Source: JBFMFE01 sp040752295 (GTDB lineage Bacteria; UBP15; UBA6099; JBFMBQ01). Taken from it: 29,920 nt of DNA. This document shows, one piece after another, positions 14,923 through 22,295 of this stretch (positions are counted from its first letter, which is position 1; each line of letters opens with the position of its first letter). The stretch covers positions 1-29,920 of the forward strand of contig JBFMFE010000051.1 of the NCBI GenBank assembly GCA_040752295.1. The letters are read 5' to 3'. The translations under genes and the position numbers were made by a program. The notes under the pieces were generated by a model, which saw nothing but the letters and a program-made list of their open reading frames with translations, was not told the origin of the DNA and ran no database searches.

Positions 14923-15105
14923 AGGCTGTTGAAAAACAAAACATTCACCGCAAAGACGAGGAGGGCGCAGAGGGGAACGCTGGATTCACGCTCCCGCTTC
15001 AGCGGAGATATGCTTATCTACCGGTAACGTTCGGAGTCATAATGCACTCCCGCTTCGGCGGAGACATGTCTGCCCGGGAATAACAAAAAACTTTTTCAAC
15101 AGGCT
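14923..15105 (+). repeat. 183-bp inverted-repeat element, copy 1
   Basis: The ends AGGCTGTTGAAAAA (14923-14936) and its near-perfect reverse complement (15092-15105) match at 13 of 14 positions. Inside are ATTCACCGCAAAG, a GAGGGCGCAGAGGGGAA stretch, and a CTCCCGCTTC(A/G)GCGGAGA unit present twice about 55 bp apart, each ending in CCGG(G/T)AA. A second, shorter copy lies inverted at 27098-27222. No coding sequence is evident. The 330-bp gap between 14922 and 15251 holds only this element and the tandem repeat that follows. Confidence 0.65.
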
Positions 15106-15131
15106 GAAAGTCGCCGTTTTCCACGATTTTT

Positions 15132-15241
15132 CCTGCACTTTTTGCCCCATGGGGGCGGTCCCCGTTTCTCCATCGAAACTACTATACCTGCCCTTTTTGC
15201 TCATGGGGGGGCTGCTGTTTTACCAACGAAACTGCCGTTCG
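15132..15241 (+). repeat. Two-copy 55-bp tandem repeat
   Basis: Units 15132-15186 and 15187-15241 both start CCTGC(A/C)CTTTTTGC, contain CATGGGGG and end around CGAAACT. They are imperfect but aligned over their length with the same period. The block lies immediately downstream of the convergent minus-strand gene and might affect transcript 3' ends. Confidence 0.5.
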
Positions 15242-15251
15242 TGCGCCGGAG

Positions 15252-15722
15252 TTAAAATTTGAAAAACAGCGGTTTTCTCGGCTTTTTTCTTTTTTTATGT
15301 CTCTTTTCGAGAAACGCAAGGCAGACCAGGTTGATCGCTACCGTGAGCGGGACTCCCATCTCCTTTGGCAGCTTTGGCTGGAGAAGCGGCTCGAACTGGG
15401 GTCCGAGATGGGTGGGAAAGAGTTTTTCCCGCTGGAAGCCGAAGTAGTGCAGGACGTGCTCGGCGTCGGGCGCCCACCCGCCGAGAGCGCCCGCGAGCAT
15501 GCCCGTGTAACCTGTTTTATCCATCTGTTTGAGAACCGACAGAGCGTGCGCCGCCCACAGGTAATAGGGGATGGCTTCCAGCTTCCGGGGGTCCGGGTCG
15601 TAGTGGGGAACGGCGTCGGCGACGAGGTGGCTCAGCAGTCCGGCGGCGAATTTTGTGACGGGGCTGCGACCGAAAATCTCGCCCGCGGCGGCTCCTATGA
15701 CGAGGTGTGTCGCGCCGTCCAT
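15252..15722 (-). CDS. Small membrane protein, DUF457/YdjM-like metal-dependent hydrolase family (tentative)
   Basis: 156 residues from the ATG at 15722, which has GGGAG 8 nt upstream; a GTG at 15731 is in frame but overlaps that ribosome-binding site. The N-terminus MDGATHLVIGAAAGEIFG and FAAGLLSHLVADAVPHYD contains the conserved His and Asp residues (H..., SHxxxD...PHxD) seen in DUF457/YdjM-like membrane proteins, some of which are predicted zinc hydrolases. Hydrophobic segments lie near residues 8-20, 27-45, 71-90 and 125-143. The C-terminus is a short Lys/Arg-rich tail. TATAAT on the minus strand (15760-15755) suggests its own promoter, though the -35 is poor. It faces away from the glycan operon. 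Confidence 0.6.
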   Translation of the reverse strand: MDGATHLVIGAAAGEIFGRSPVTKFAAGLLSHLVADAVPHYDPDPRKLEAIPYYLWAAHALSVLKQMDKTGYTGMLAGALGGWAPDAEHVLHYFGFQREKLFPTHLGPQFEPLLQPKLPKEMGVPLTVAINLVCLAFLEKRHKKRKKPRKPLFFKF

Positions 15723-15927
15723 TTCCGTCACTCCCAGTTACATTTTTCCCCATTATTATAATCATAAACATGAATTAGAAGGTTTCAGCGATTTATGTAG
15801 CCGGATACGATTGTTTTTGACGATTGTGGACTATTTTACACCATAATACTGGAATAATAACTCAATATAATCATTATTTAAGTCATATCATCTATTATTT
15901 CGTATTTTGCTCGTCAGACTTTTTGTC

Positions 15928-15956
15928 TTGACATGTAATGCGCCGAAATCTAAAAT
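15928..15956 (+). promoter_or_regulatory. Consensus sigma70 promoter of the Wlb-like glycan operon
   Basis: Perfect TTGACA (15928-15933), exact 17-nt spacer and TAAAAT (15951-15956). It sits at the end of an unusually AT-rich stretch (15755-15925) that may act as an UP-element or silencing region. Predicted start near 15963, leader about 98 nt. I see no gene between 15732 and 16060. Confidence 0.75.
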
Positions 15957-16060
15957 CTTCATAAGTGGACACTGCCGGGCCTTTTTACCCTGATCCCAGT
16001 CGAGTGAACGCACTTTCCCGAACCTGTTAAAGGGGATTCCCTTGTTCGGCTCTCCCGGAG

Positions 16061-17113
16061 ATGAAGAATAAAAAACCGAAAGAAGACGTCCGGATAGCCG
16101 TCATCGGCGCCGGTTACTGGGGTAAGAACCTTGTCCGCAGTTTTTACGGCGTTGAGGGCGGGAGGCTGGCAGCCGTTTGCGACGTCGCGCCAGGCGCGTT
16201 TTCGAGCCTCAAGAGGCTTTACAGGGACGTTCGTTACGTGCGTGATTACGGCGAAGTCATTTCGAGCGGGGACGTGGACGCGGTCGTGGTCGCCACACCT
16301 GCGGAGCTTCATTACCGTATGGCGATGGACGCCCTGAGAGCCGGCAAACACGTCCTTGTCGAGAAGCCGCTGTCGCTGAAGTCGGGCGACTGCCGCAGGC
16401 TCATCGCCGAGGCGGAAAAGCGAAAGCTGATTCTTATGGCGGGGCACACGTTCCTGTACAACGACGCGGTGAACGCGGTCAAGGGGCTTATAGATTCGGG
16501 GGAGCTTGGCGAGGTTTATTACATTTACGCTCAGCGTTTGAATCTGGGGGTCGTGCGCCGGGACGTGGACGTCGTGTGGAACCTTGCGCCGCACGATGTC
16601 TCGATAATATGCATGTGGTTGGGGGAGGTTCCGGGGTCGGTGAGCGCGCGGGGCAGGACGTATCTTCAGCGCGGGATACACGACGTGGCGTTCGTTGATC
16701 TCTACTTCGGGGGCGAGGTCTTCGCGCACGTTCACGTGAGCTGGCTGGACCCCGGGAAGGTTCGCGCGATTACGATCGTGGGAAGCAGGAAGATGGCGGT
16801 GTACGACGACGTGTCCCCCGACGCGAAAGTGCGGGTGTACGACAAGGGCATTTCGGTGCGGAACCTGCGGGAGCGGCTCGGGGACTATGACGATTTCGGG
16901 AAGTTTCAGCTCATAACCCGGGCGGGGGACCTTGTCGTTCCAAAGATAGACTTCAGGGAGCCGCTCCAGGTGGAGAGCGCCCATTTTGTCGAGTGCGTGA
17001 GGGAGGGGCGCAGACCGCTGACCGACGGGAGGAACGGTCTGGACGTGGTGAGGGTTCTGGAGGCGGCGCAGAGATCGCTGCAGACGGGAGGGAAACGGGC
17101 GCCCGTCCGCTGA
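16061..17113 (+). CDS. Gfo/Idh/MocA-family sugar dehydrogenase, WlbA-like
   Basis: 350 residues with the standard two-domain fold. The N-terminal Rossmann domain has IAVIGAGYWGKNLVRSF and VATPAELHYRMAMDALRAGK; the EKP motif is Glu101-Lys102-Pro103, and the catalytic-region His178 lies in LAPHDVSI. GxGYWGKN with APHDxSI is typical of WlbA/WbpB enzymes, which oxidise C3 of UDP-GlcNAcA (or a related UDP-HexNAc) with NAD+ to give the 3-keto sugar. The next gene, three bases on, is the matching aminotransferase, supporting this role. The Shine-Dalgarno CGGAG touches the ATG, which is poor spacing, but the family N-terminus supports this start. Expression probably starts at the consensus promoter at 15928. 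Confidence 0.85.
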   Translation: MKNKKPKEDVRIAVIGAGYWGKNLVRSFYGVEGGRLAAVCDVAPGAFSSLKRLYRDVRYVRDYGEVISSGDVDAVVVATPAELHYRMAMDALRAGKHVLVEKPLSLKSGDCRRLIAEAEKRKLILMAGHTFLYNDAVNAVKGLIDSGELGEVYYIYAQRLNLGVVRRDVDVVWNLAPHDVSIICMWLGEVPGSVSARGRTYLQRGIHDVAFVDLYFGGEVFAHVHVSWLDPGKVRAITIVGSRKMAVYDDVSPDAKVRVYDKGISVRNLRERLGDYDDFGKFQLITRAGDLVVPKIDFREPLQVESAHFVECVREGRRPLTDGRNGLDVVRVLEAAQRSLQTGGKRAPVR

Positions 17114-17116
17114 GAG

Positions 17117-18223
17117 ATGATTCCCCTCATTGATCTTAAGGCGCAGCACGAGAGCATACGGAGCGAACTGGACGAAGCCGTCGCGCGCGTGGTGGATTCG
17201 TCGGAGTTCGTGCTTGGGGGCGAGCTTGCGCGGTTCGAGGATGAGTTCGCCCGATATTGCGGCGCGGCGCACGCCGTGGGAGTGGGTAACGGAACGGACG
17301 CACTGATTCTGGCGCTCAAGGCTCTCGGTGTCGGCGAGGGGGACGAGGTGGTGACGACGCCCTTCACGTTTTCGGCGAGCGCGGAGGCGATAATACACGC
17401 CGGCGCGAAACCGGTCTTCGTGGATATTGAAGCCGGGACGCTCAACCTCGACCCCGCGCGACTGGACGACGCGCTGTCGCTGCGGACGAAGGCGATAATT
17501 CCCGTTCATCTTTTCGGTCAGCCGTGCAGGATGGACGCGATCATTGAGATTGCCGAGGAGCACGGCGTGGCGGTGGTGGAGGACAGCGCTCAGGCGCACG
17601 GCGCGAGGTACGGCGGCAGGCGGACGGGGAGTTTCGGGGCGGCGGGATGTTTCAGTTTTTATCCCGGTAAGAACCTGGGCGCCCTCGGTGACGCGGGGAT
17701 TGTGGTGAGTTCGAGCCGGATGATCGCGGAAAGGGTGAGAATGCTCCGCGATCACGGGAGGAAGGAGAAATACACGCACGAGGTGGTCGGTTTCAACAGC
17801 CGGCTGGACTGTCTCCAGGCGGCGGTGCTGAGCGTGAAACTGCGGCGGCTGGACGAGTGGAACGAGAGGCGCAGGAAGCACGCGGCGCATTACAGGCGGC
17901 TGCTGACGGGGGATGAGAGGGTGGGGTTGCCCGAGGTGAGCGAAGGCGCGGAGCACGTGTACCACCTTTTCGTCGTGAGGGTTCCGGACAGGGACCGCGT
18001 GGTGGAGAGGATGCGCGGGGAGGGGATCGGGGTCGGTGTCCACTACCCGGCGCCGCTGCATCTTCAGGCGTCGTTCCGTGAGCTGGGATACGGGGCGGGC
18101 GATTTTCCGGTCGCCGAGAAAGCTGCGGCGGAGGTGCTCTCGCTGCCGGTCTATCCCGAGTTGAGTGAGACGCAGATCGAGTTCATAAGCGAGGTCCTCG
18201 GGCGGAGCCTGCAGCGGCGTTGA
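17117..18223 (+). CDS. DegT/DnrJ/EryC1-family PLP sugar aminotransferase, WlbC-like
   Basis: 368 residues, normal for the family. MIPLIDLKAQ, the GNGTDALILALKALGVGEGDEV segment, TTPFTFSASAEAI, EDSAQAHGA and the PLP lysine Lys185 in YPGKNLGALGDAG are all present, as is the NSRLDCLQAAVL helix. These enzymes transfer an amino group from glutamate to a keto sugar-nucleotide. Placed directly after the WlbA-like dehydrogenase, the likely product is UDP-2-acetamido-3-amino-2,3-dideoxy-glucuronate. An N-acetyltransferase (WlbB/WbpD) would normally follow to make the 3-acetamido sugar, but none is present in the window. Confidence 0.9.
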   Translation: MIPLIDLKAQHESIRSELDEAVARVVDSSEFVLGGELARFEDEFARYCGAAHAVGVGNGTDALILALKALGVGEGDEVVTTPFTFSASAEAIIHAGAKPVFVDIEAGTLNLDPARLDDALSLRTKAIIPVHLFGQPCRMDAIIEIAEEHGVAVVEDSAQAHGARYGGRRTGSFGAAGCFSFYPGKNLGALGDAGIVVSSSRMIAERVRMLRDHGRKEKYTHEVVGFNSRLDCLQAAVLSVKLRRLDEWNERRRKHAAHYRRLLTGDERVGLPEVSEGAEHVYHLFVVRVPDRDRVVERMRGEGIGVGVHYPAPLHLQASFRELGYGAGDFPVAEKAAAEVLSLPVYPELSETQIEFISEVLGRSLQRR

Positions 18224-18234
18224 CACGAAAGGTC

Positions 18235-18309
18235 GTCATGCCGGGCGCGGCGAAGCGTCTCGGACCGAAGGGCTGAAAAACCGGGACTGTTCACTTCGTT
18301 CGGAATGAC
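18235..18309 (+). repeat. 75-bp dispersed-type repeat with inverted ends, within the glycan operon
   Basis: The segment begins GTCATGCCGGGCG and ends TTCGTTCGGAATGAC, whose reverse complement is GTCATTCCGAACGAA; the ends are thus imperfect inverted repeats. This pattern is common to intergenic repeats of many bacteria. It fills most of the 100-bp gap between the aminotransferase and the glycosyltransferase, the only sizeable gap in the operon. Confidence 0.45.
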
Positions 18310-18323
18310 CCCCGTGTGGAACG

Positions 18324-19598
18324 ATGAGGATTTTGTACCTTTCGCAATATTTTCCGCCTGAGGCGGGGGCGACGCAGGCGCGGGCGTACGAGATGGCGGT
18401 GAACCTCGTGCGTATGGGGCACGAGGTAACGGTGATATGCGAGGTTCCGAACCATCCGAAGGGGGAGATTTTTCCCGGTTTCCGCGGCAGGTGGCTCGTG
18501 AGGAGACAGGAGAAGGGCGTGCGCGTGCGCCACGTCTGGGTCTATACGTCGCGGAAGAAGAATTTCAGGACGCGCATGGCGTTCTACCTGACGTACATGT
18601 TGAACGCGGCGCTGGTGGGTTTGTTCACGCGGGGATTCGACGTCGTGTACGCGAGTTCGCCGCCGCTGTTTGTAGGGGTGGCGGGGCGGCTGATTGCGTT
18701 GCTGAGAAGAAAGAGCTTCGTTCTGGAGCTGAGGGATTTGTGGCCCGAGGCGGCGGTTCAGCTCGGTGAGCTGAAGGAGGGGAGCATGGCGTTGAGGCTC
18801 GCCCGGCGGCTGGAACACTGGTGTTACCGCGGGGCGAAGAAGATCGTGGTTGTGACGCGCGGTTTTTACGACGCGCTTGCGGAATACGGCGGCGGCGTGT
18901 ACGCGGGGCGTCTGAGACATATACCGAACGGGTCGAGCACGGAACATTTCCGGCGGCTTGAGAGGGCGGCGCCAAGACCTCCGGCGCTGGAGGGGAAGTT
19001 CGTCGTTATATACGCCGGGATAATGGGGATAGCTCAGGGGCTTCATACCGTTGTCGAGTGCGCGGAGATGATGAAAGGGGAGGGCGTTGTTTTCCTGATG
19101 GTGGGGGAGGGACCGGTGAAGGAGGAACTGATGGAGGAGGTTCGGAGGCGCGGGGTGAGGAACGTGGTTTTTCGGGACGGGGTTTCGAGGGAGGAGATGC
19201 CGGGTGTGTACGGCATGGCGGACGCGAGCGTCGTGCCGCTGAGGCGGCTTGAGTTGTTCACGGGTACGGTGCCCTCGAAGATGTTCGACTCGATGGCGTG
19301 CGAGCTTCCGGTGCTGCTGAACGTTGACGGTGAGGCGCGGCGGATACTGGAGGAGTCCGGCGGCGGGATTTTTGTGGCGCCGGAGGACGCGGTGGAGCTG
19401 GCGGGGGCGGTCCGGCGGTTGAAGGAACGCCCGGCGGAGGCGAGAGAGATGGGGAGGCGCGGGCGGGCTTTCGTGGAGAGGAACTATTCGAGGACCGCGC
19501 AGGCGGAGGCTCTCGCGAAGGAACTGGAGGGGTTGTGGAGGAGAGGGGGAGGGGGAGGGTCGAGTGAGACACAATTGAGGAAAAAGCCGGGGGGATGA
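18324..19598 (+). CDS. Glycosyltransferase family 4, WbuB-like
   Basis: 424 residues with a GT-B fold. The N-terminal half has MRILYLSQYFPPEAGATQAR, a typical WbuB/FnlB-type start, and LRDLWPEAAV; the C-terminal half has the donor-binding VIYAGIMGIAQGL, VGEGPVKEEL and LELFTGTVPSKMFDSMACELPVLL with the GT4 acidic motif region around EARRILEESGGG. It would transfer a nucleotide-activated (amino) sugar onto an undecaprenyl-linked glycan at the inner membrane's cytoplasmic face. The C-terminal ~20 residues are a Gly/Arg-rich low-complexity tail, probably drift at the gene end. The stop overlaps the next start (ATGA), so the two are coupled. The transferred sugar could be the product of the two preceding enzymes; this is inference. 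Confidence 0.88.
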   Translation: MRILYLSQYFPPEAGATQARAYEMAVNLVRMGHEVTVICEVPNHPKGEIFPGFRGRWLVRRQEKGVRVRHVWVYTSRKKNFRTRMAFYLTYMLNAALVGLFTRGFDVVYASSPPLFVGVAGRLIALLRRKSFVLELRDLWPEAAVQLGELKEGSMALRLARRLEHWCYRGAKKIVVVTRGFYDALAEYGGGVYAGRLRHIPNGSSTEHFRRLERAAPRPPALEGKFVVIYAGIMGIAQGLHTVVECAEMMKGEGVVFLMVGEGPVKEELMEEVRRRGVRNVVFRDGVSREEMPGVYGMADASVVPLRRLELFTGTVPSKMFDSMACELPVLLNVDGEARRILEESGGGIFVAPEDAVELAGAVRRLKERPAEAREMGRRGRAFVERNYSRTAQAEALAKELEGLWRRGGGGGSSETQLRKKPGG

Positions 19599-20791
19599 TC
19601 GTGCGGCGGAGGATCAAGGTTTTTGTCGTGGCCGGGGCGAGACCGAACTTCGTCAAGGTGGCGCCCATAATGCGCGAGCTTGAGAAGAGCGCCGCGCTCA
19701 AGCCGGTCCTCGTGCACACCGGGCAGCATTACGACGCGGAGATGTCGAGGCTTTTTTTCGATCAGCTTGCGATACCGGCGCCTGACGTGGACCTCGGAGT
19801 GGGATCGGCGAGCCACGCGGTGCAGACGGCGCACATAATGACGGCGTTTGAGAGGGAGATGCTTGCGCGAAAGCCCGGTCTGGTGGTGGTCGTGGGGGAC
19901 GTGAATTCGACCCTTGCGTGCACGCTTGTGGCGGCGAAGCTGCTTGTGCCCGTGGCGCACGTGGAGGCGGGCTTGAGGAGCTTCGACCGGACGATGCCCG
20001 AGGAGATCAACCGCGTCGTGACGGACAGTCTCGCCTCGTTTCACTTCGTGACGGAGCCGAGCGGACGGGAGAACCTCATCAGGGAAGGGATTCGCGGGGA
20101 GAGCATTCATTTTGTGGGGAACGTGATGATAGACACGCTGGCGCAGAACCTGAAGCGCGTCAGGTCGGAGAAAGTGCGGCATCCGCTCGAGGGCATGGGG
20201 ATGGATTACGCGGTTGTCACTCTGCACCGACCGACGAACGTGGACGACCGGGAAACGTTCGCCGGCATAATCGGAGCGCTGGAGGAGATTTCGCGGAATA
20301 TACCGGTTTTTTTACCGGCCCATCCGAGAACGGAGAAGAACGCGCGCAGGTTCGGGTTGATGAAGAGGTTTTCGCTCTGGAGGGGTTCGGCGTCGGCGTC
20401 GCACCGCGTTTTCATGCTGGAACCTCTCGGATATCTGCCGTTCCTTGCGATGATGCGCGGCGCGCGCATGGTGCTGACCGATTCCGGAGGCATACAGGAG
20501 GAGACGACCTTCCTGGGGATTCCGTGCATAACGCTGCGGGAGACAACGGAGCGTCCGGTGACCGTGGAGGTCGGCACGAACGTGGTCGTGGGGTCGGAGC
20601 GGCGGAAAATCGTCGGGGCGGCGATGGACGTTCTGGACGGGCGCGCGAAGAAGGGGCGCGTGCCCGAGTTGTGGGACGGGAAGGCGGCGCGGCGAATAGT
20701 GGAGGCGCTGGAAAAAGCGTTTGCGCGGGAGGGAGGGGTTCGGCGCGGCGACGGCGGGACGGGACGGCGGCGCGGGGATGCAGTACCGTGA
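19595..20791 (+). CDS. wecB: UDP-N-acetylglucosamine 2-epimerase (non-hydrolysing), WecB/WbpI-type
   Basis: 398 residues. Signature segments: VVAGARPNFVKVAPIMREL, VHTGQHYDAEMS, VVVGDVNSTLA, HVEAGLRSFDRTMPEEINR, LHRPTNVDD and DSGGIQEETTFLGIPC, with the conserved Asp/Glu/His residues of the catalytic cleft. The enzyme interconverts UDP-GlcNAc and UDP-ManNAc, or their 3-acetamido uronate forms (WbpI/WlbD). Because it shares an operon with WlbA- and WlbC-like genes, the latter is plausible here. The last ~20 residues (VRRGDGGTGRRRGDAVP) are low-complexity and not conserved. It is the last gene of the operon. I see no clear terminator before the tRNA. Confidence 0.9.
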   Translation: MIVRRRIKVFVVAGARPNFVKVAPIMRELEKSAALKPVLVHTGQHYDAEMSRLFFDQLAIPAPDVDLGVGSASHAVQTAHIMTAFEREMLARKPGLVVVVGDVNSTLACTLVAAKLLVPVAHVEAGLRSFDRTMPEEINRVVTDSLASFHFVTEPSGRENLIREGIRGESIHFVGNVMIDTLAQNLKRVRSEKVRHPLEGMGMDYAVVTLHRPTNVDDRETFAGIIGALEEISRNIPVFLPAHPRTEKNARRFGLMKRFSLWRGSASASHRVFMLEPLGYLPFLAMMRGARMVLTDSGGIQEETTFLGIPCITLRETTERPVTVEVGTNVVVGSERRKIVGAAMDVLDGRAKKGRVPELWDGKAARRIVEALEKAFAREGGVRRGDGGTGRRRGDAVP

Positions 20792-20879
20792 AGCTTTCGG
20801 CGCAGCGGAGCGCGAGGCGGGAGAGAAGTTGTTTCTCGGGACGTTTGGGCACGCGGCATAAAAGTGGGTTTTGACGGGG

Positions 20880-20908
20880 TTGATAAAATGGGGAGAAAGC
20901 GCTAAAGT
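20880..20908 (+). promoter_or_regulatory. Promoter of the tRNA-Ser gene
   Basis: TTGATA (20880-20885), 17-nt spacer and TAAAGT (20903-20908). Predicted start near 20915, about 30 nt upstream of the tRNA 5' end. Confidence 0.5.
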
Positions 20909-20944
20909 TGTGGTGAAGAAACGGACCGGGCGGCGCAGTACGAG

Positions 20945-21034
20945 GGAGAGGTGGCCGAGAGGCTTAAGGCAGGCGCCTGCTAAGCGTCTAAGAGCTTAAC
21001 AGGCTCTTCGCGGGTTCGAATCCCGCCCTCTCCG
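20945..21034 (+). tRNA. tRNA-Ser (anticodon GCU)
   Basis: A 90-nt class II tRNA. The acceptor stem GGAGAGG (20945-20951) pairs with CCTCTCC (21027-21033), with discriminator G at 21034 as expected for serine. Positions 8-9 are TG, the D-loop is present, and the anticodon stem GGCGC/GCGTC closes the loop CTGCTAA, giving anticodon GCT at 20979-20981. The long variable arm (AAGAGCTTAACAGGCTCTT) folds as a hairpin, and the T-arm is CGGGTTCGAATCCCG. CCA is not encoded. It reads AGC/AGU codons. The sequence that follows changes abruptly to AT-rich accessory DNA, which marks this tRNA as a likely insertion hotspot. Confidence 0.96.
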
Positions 21035-21097
21035 TGAAAGGCACTTGCACAAAGATGTGTTGTGACGGAGTTCATAATCCATGAACACTGAATAATT

Positions 21098-21937
21098 ATG
21101 AAGCACAAAAAGGAAACCATAAAAACTGCTCTTGTAAACCTCGCACGTAATTTGAACAAACCTACCCTTTCAAAAAAGGATATAACATCTCATCTTGGCG
21201 CGTCTCTTCCTTTATCGTCAATAAATTATCATTTTGGTTCATTTAGGTATTGCTCTTAAAGAATGTGGATTGGAGAATGTCGAATCAGGCGCGAATTTGC
21301 TTGATCTGGCAAAAAAGCGAACTCTTGACGAAAATGGTTTGTTTCAAGACTTATTTTTGGTTGAGAAAAAGGTTGGGAAAAAACCAACCTATTCGCTATA
21401 TAATGCAAATGGAAAATATTCTATAAGACCATTTAGGGTTCGTTATGGAAAATGGAGTAATGTGATTTCTTTCTATAGAAAATGGAAAACCGAGAACGCG
21501 ATTTCGTGTTCTGAACCCGAAACCGAAGAAAAGCCCATTTTGAAAGAGCAAAAAACGATAAGCAAATAGAAACATTAAAGCCAAGCAAAAAACCATCATA
21601 CATTTATGGAGAATTAATAAATTTTCGCGGAATGCGACACGCACCAAAAAATGAACTAGAAGTTATTTTCCTTTTTGGCATGGTATGTAAAGAACTTCAT
21701 TTCATGATAGATTCAATAGAGGCGGCTTTTCCTGATTGTAGGGGTTTGTATGAATGCAAAAAAGATCAATGGGCGCCGATCAGGATGGAATTTGAATTCA
21801 AAGCATCAAATTTCAATCAACATGGGCATAATGCTGACAACTGCGACTTTGTTGTCTGTTGGGAGAACGATTGGCCTGAATGTCCGATTGATGTCATTGA
21901 GCTTAAGAAAGAGATAATGAAACTGTCGTCGAAATAA
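21098..21937 (+). pseudogene. Frameshifted homing-nuclease-repeat/restriction-endonuclease-like gene
   Basis: Three consecutive frames make one coherent ~280-residue protein. Frame A starts at the ATG 21098 (MKHKKETIKTALVNLA...NYHFGSF). It shifts near 21245, where removing one A restores HFGSFGIALKECGL. Frame B (to 21569) has NGKYSIRPFRVRYGKWSN, a homing-endonuclease-associated repeat. It shifts back at the A6 run 21550-21555 into frame A, giving YGELINFRGMRHAPKNE, VIFLFGMVCKEL, IEFEFKASNF-like FEFKASNFNQHGHN and CDFVVCWENDWPECP, a family I recall as PD-(D/E)xK-nuclease-like. The two shifts are +1 and -1 and cancel. As written it cannot be translated whole, unless these are sequencing errors. 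The region is AT-rich and probably acquired. Confidence 0.65.
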
Positions 21938-21983
21938 GAGATGAAAACAGGTTCTGTGTTATAATTTTATCAGGTGACGAAAC

Positions 21984-22295
21984 ATGACCCAAGCCGAACT
22001 TCTGCAACGCATCAAGGAGCGTCTTCAGGCACTTTACGGCGCGCGTTTCCGGGGACTGGTGCTGTATGGCAGCGCGGCGCGCGGCGACGCCCGTGAGGAC
22101 AGCGATCTGGATATCCTTTGTATCCTGGATGGAATACGCGGCGGCGAAACATCCGAGATCACCCGGACAACCTATCCGCTGCAACTTGAGTTCCTTGACC
22201 GCATTTTCCACATCCTGCCCGTGGACACGTCTGAATACGAAGCCGGAGAGTTCGGTTTTTACCGCATCGTGAGACGGGAAGGGATTACGGTATGA
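21984..22295 (+). CDS. MNT-type minimal nucleotidyltransferase, pair 2
   Basis: A 103-residue nucleotidyltransferase with Gly29-Ser30 and Asp41/Asp43 (YGSAARGDAREDSDLDIL). A third metal-binding acid is not obvious in the usual place; the segment after it reads PLQLEFLDRIFHILPVD. It overlaps the HEPN gene that follows by four bases (ATGA), the standard translational coupling. Its sequence and composition (higher GC) differ clearly from pair 1 at 14063, so the two modules are separate acquisitions and not a recent duplication. The role as an antitoxin that modifies its HEPN partner is inferred from the family. Confidence 0.85.
   Translation: MTQAELLQRIKERLQALYGARFRGLVLYGSAARGDAREDSDLDILCILDGIRGGETSEITRTTYPLQLEFLDRIFHILPVDTSEYEAGEFGFYRIVRREGITV

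Noticed and set aside
15959..18226. A 755-residue open frame on the minus strand covering the WlbA- and WlbC-like genes.
   Set aside because: It is antisense to two clearly recognisable enzymes, its protein is Arg/His/Pro-rich with no family pattern, and long antisense frames are expected in GC-rich DNA.
18291..19574. A 427-residue minus-strand frame opposite the GT4 glycosyltransferase.
   Set aside because: Antisense to a recognisable enzyme; composition is of a shadow frame.
20778..20861. 27-codon frame (MQYREAFGAAEREAG...) overlapping the end of the epimerase gene.
   Set aside because: Too short and without family or ribosome site evidence; probably chance.
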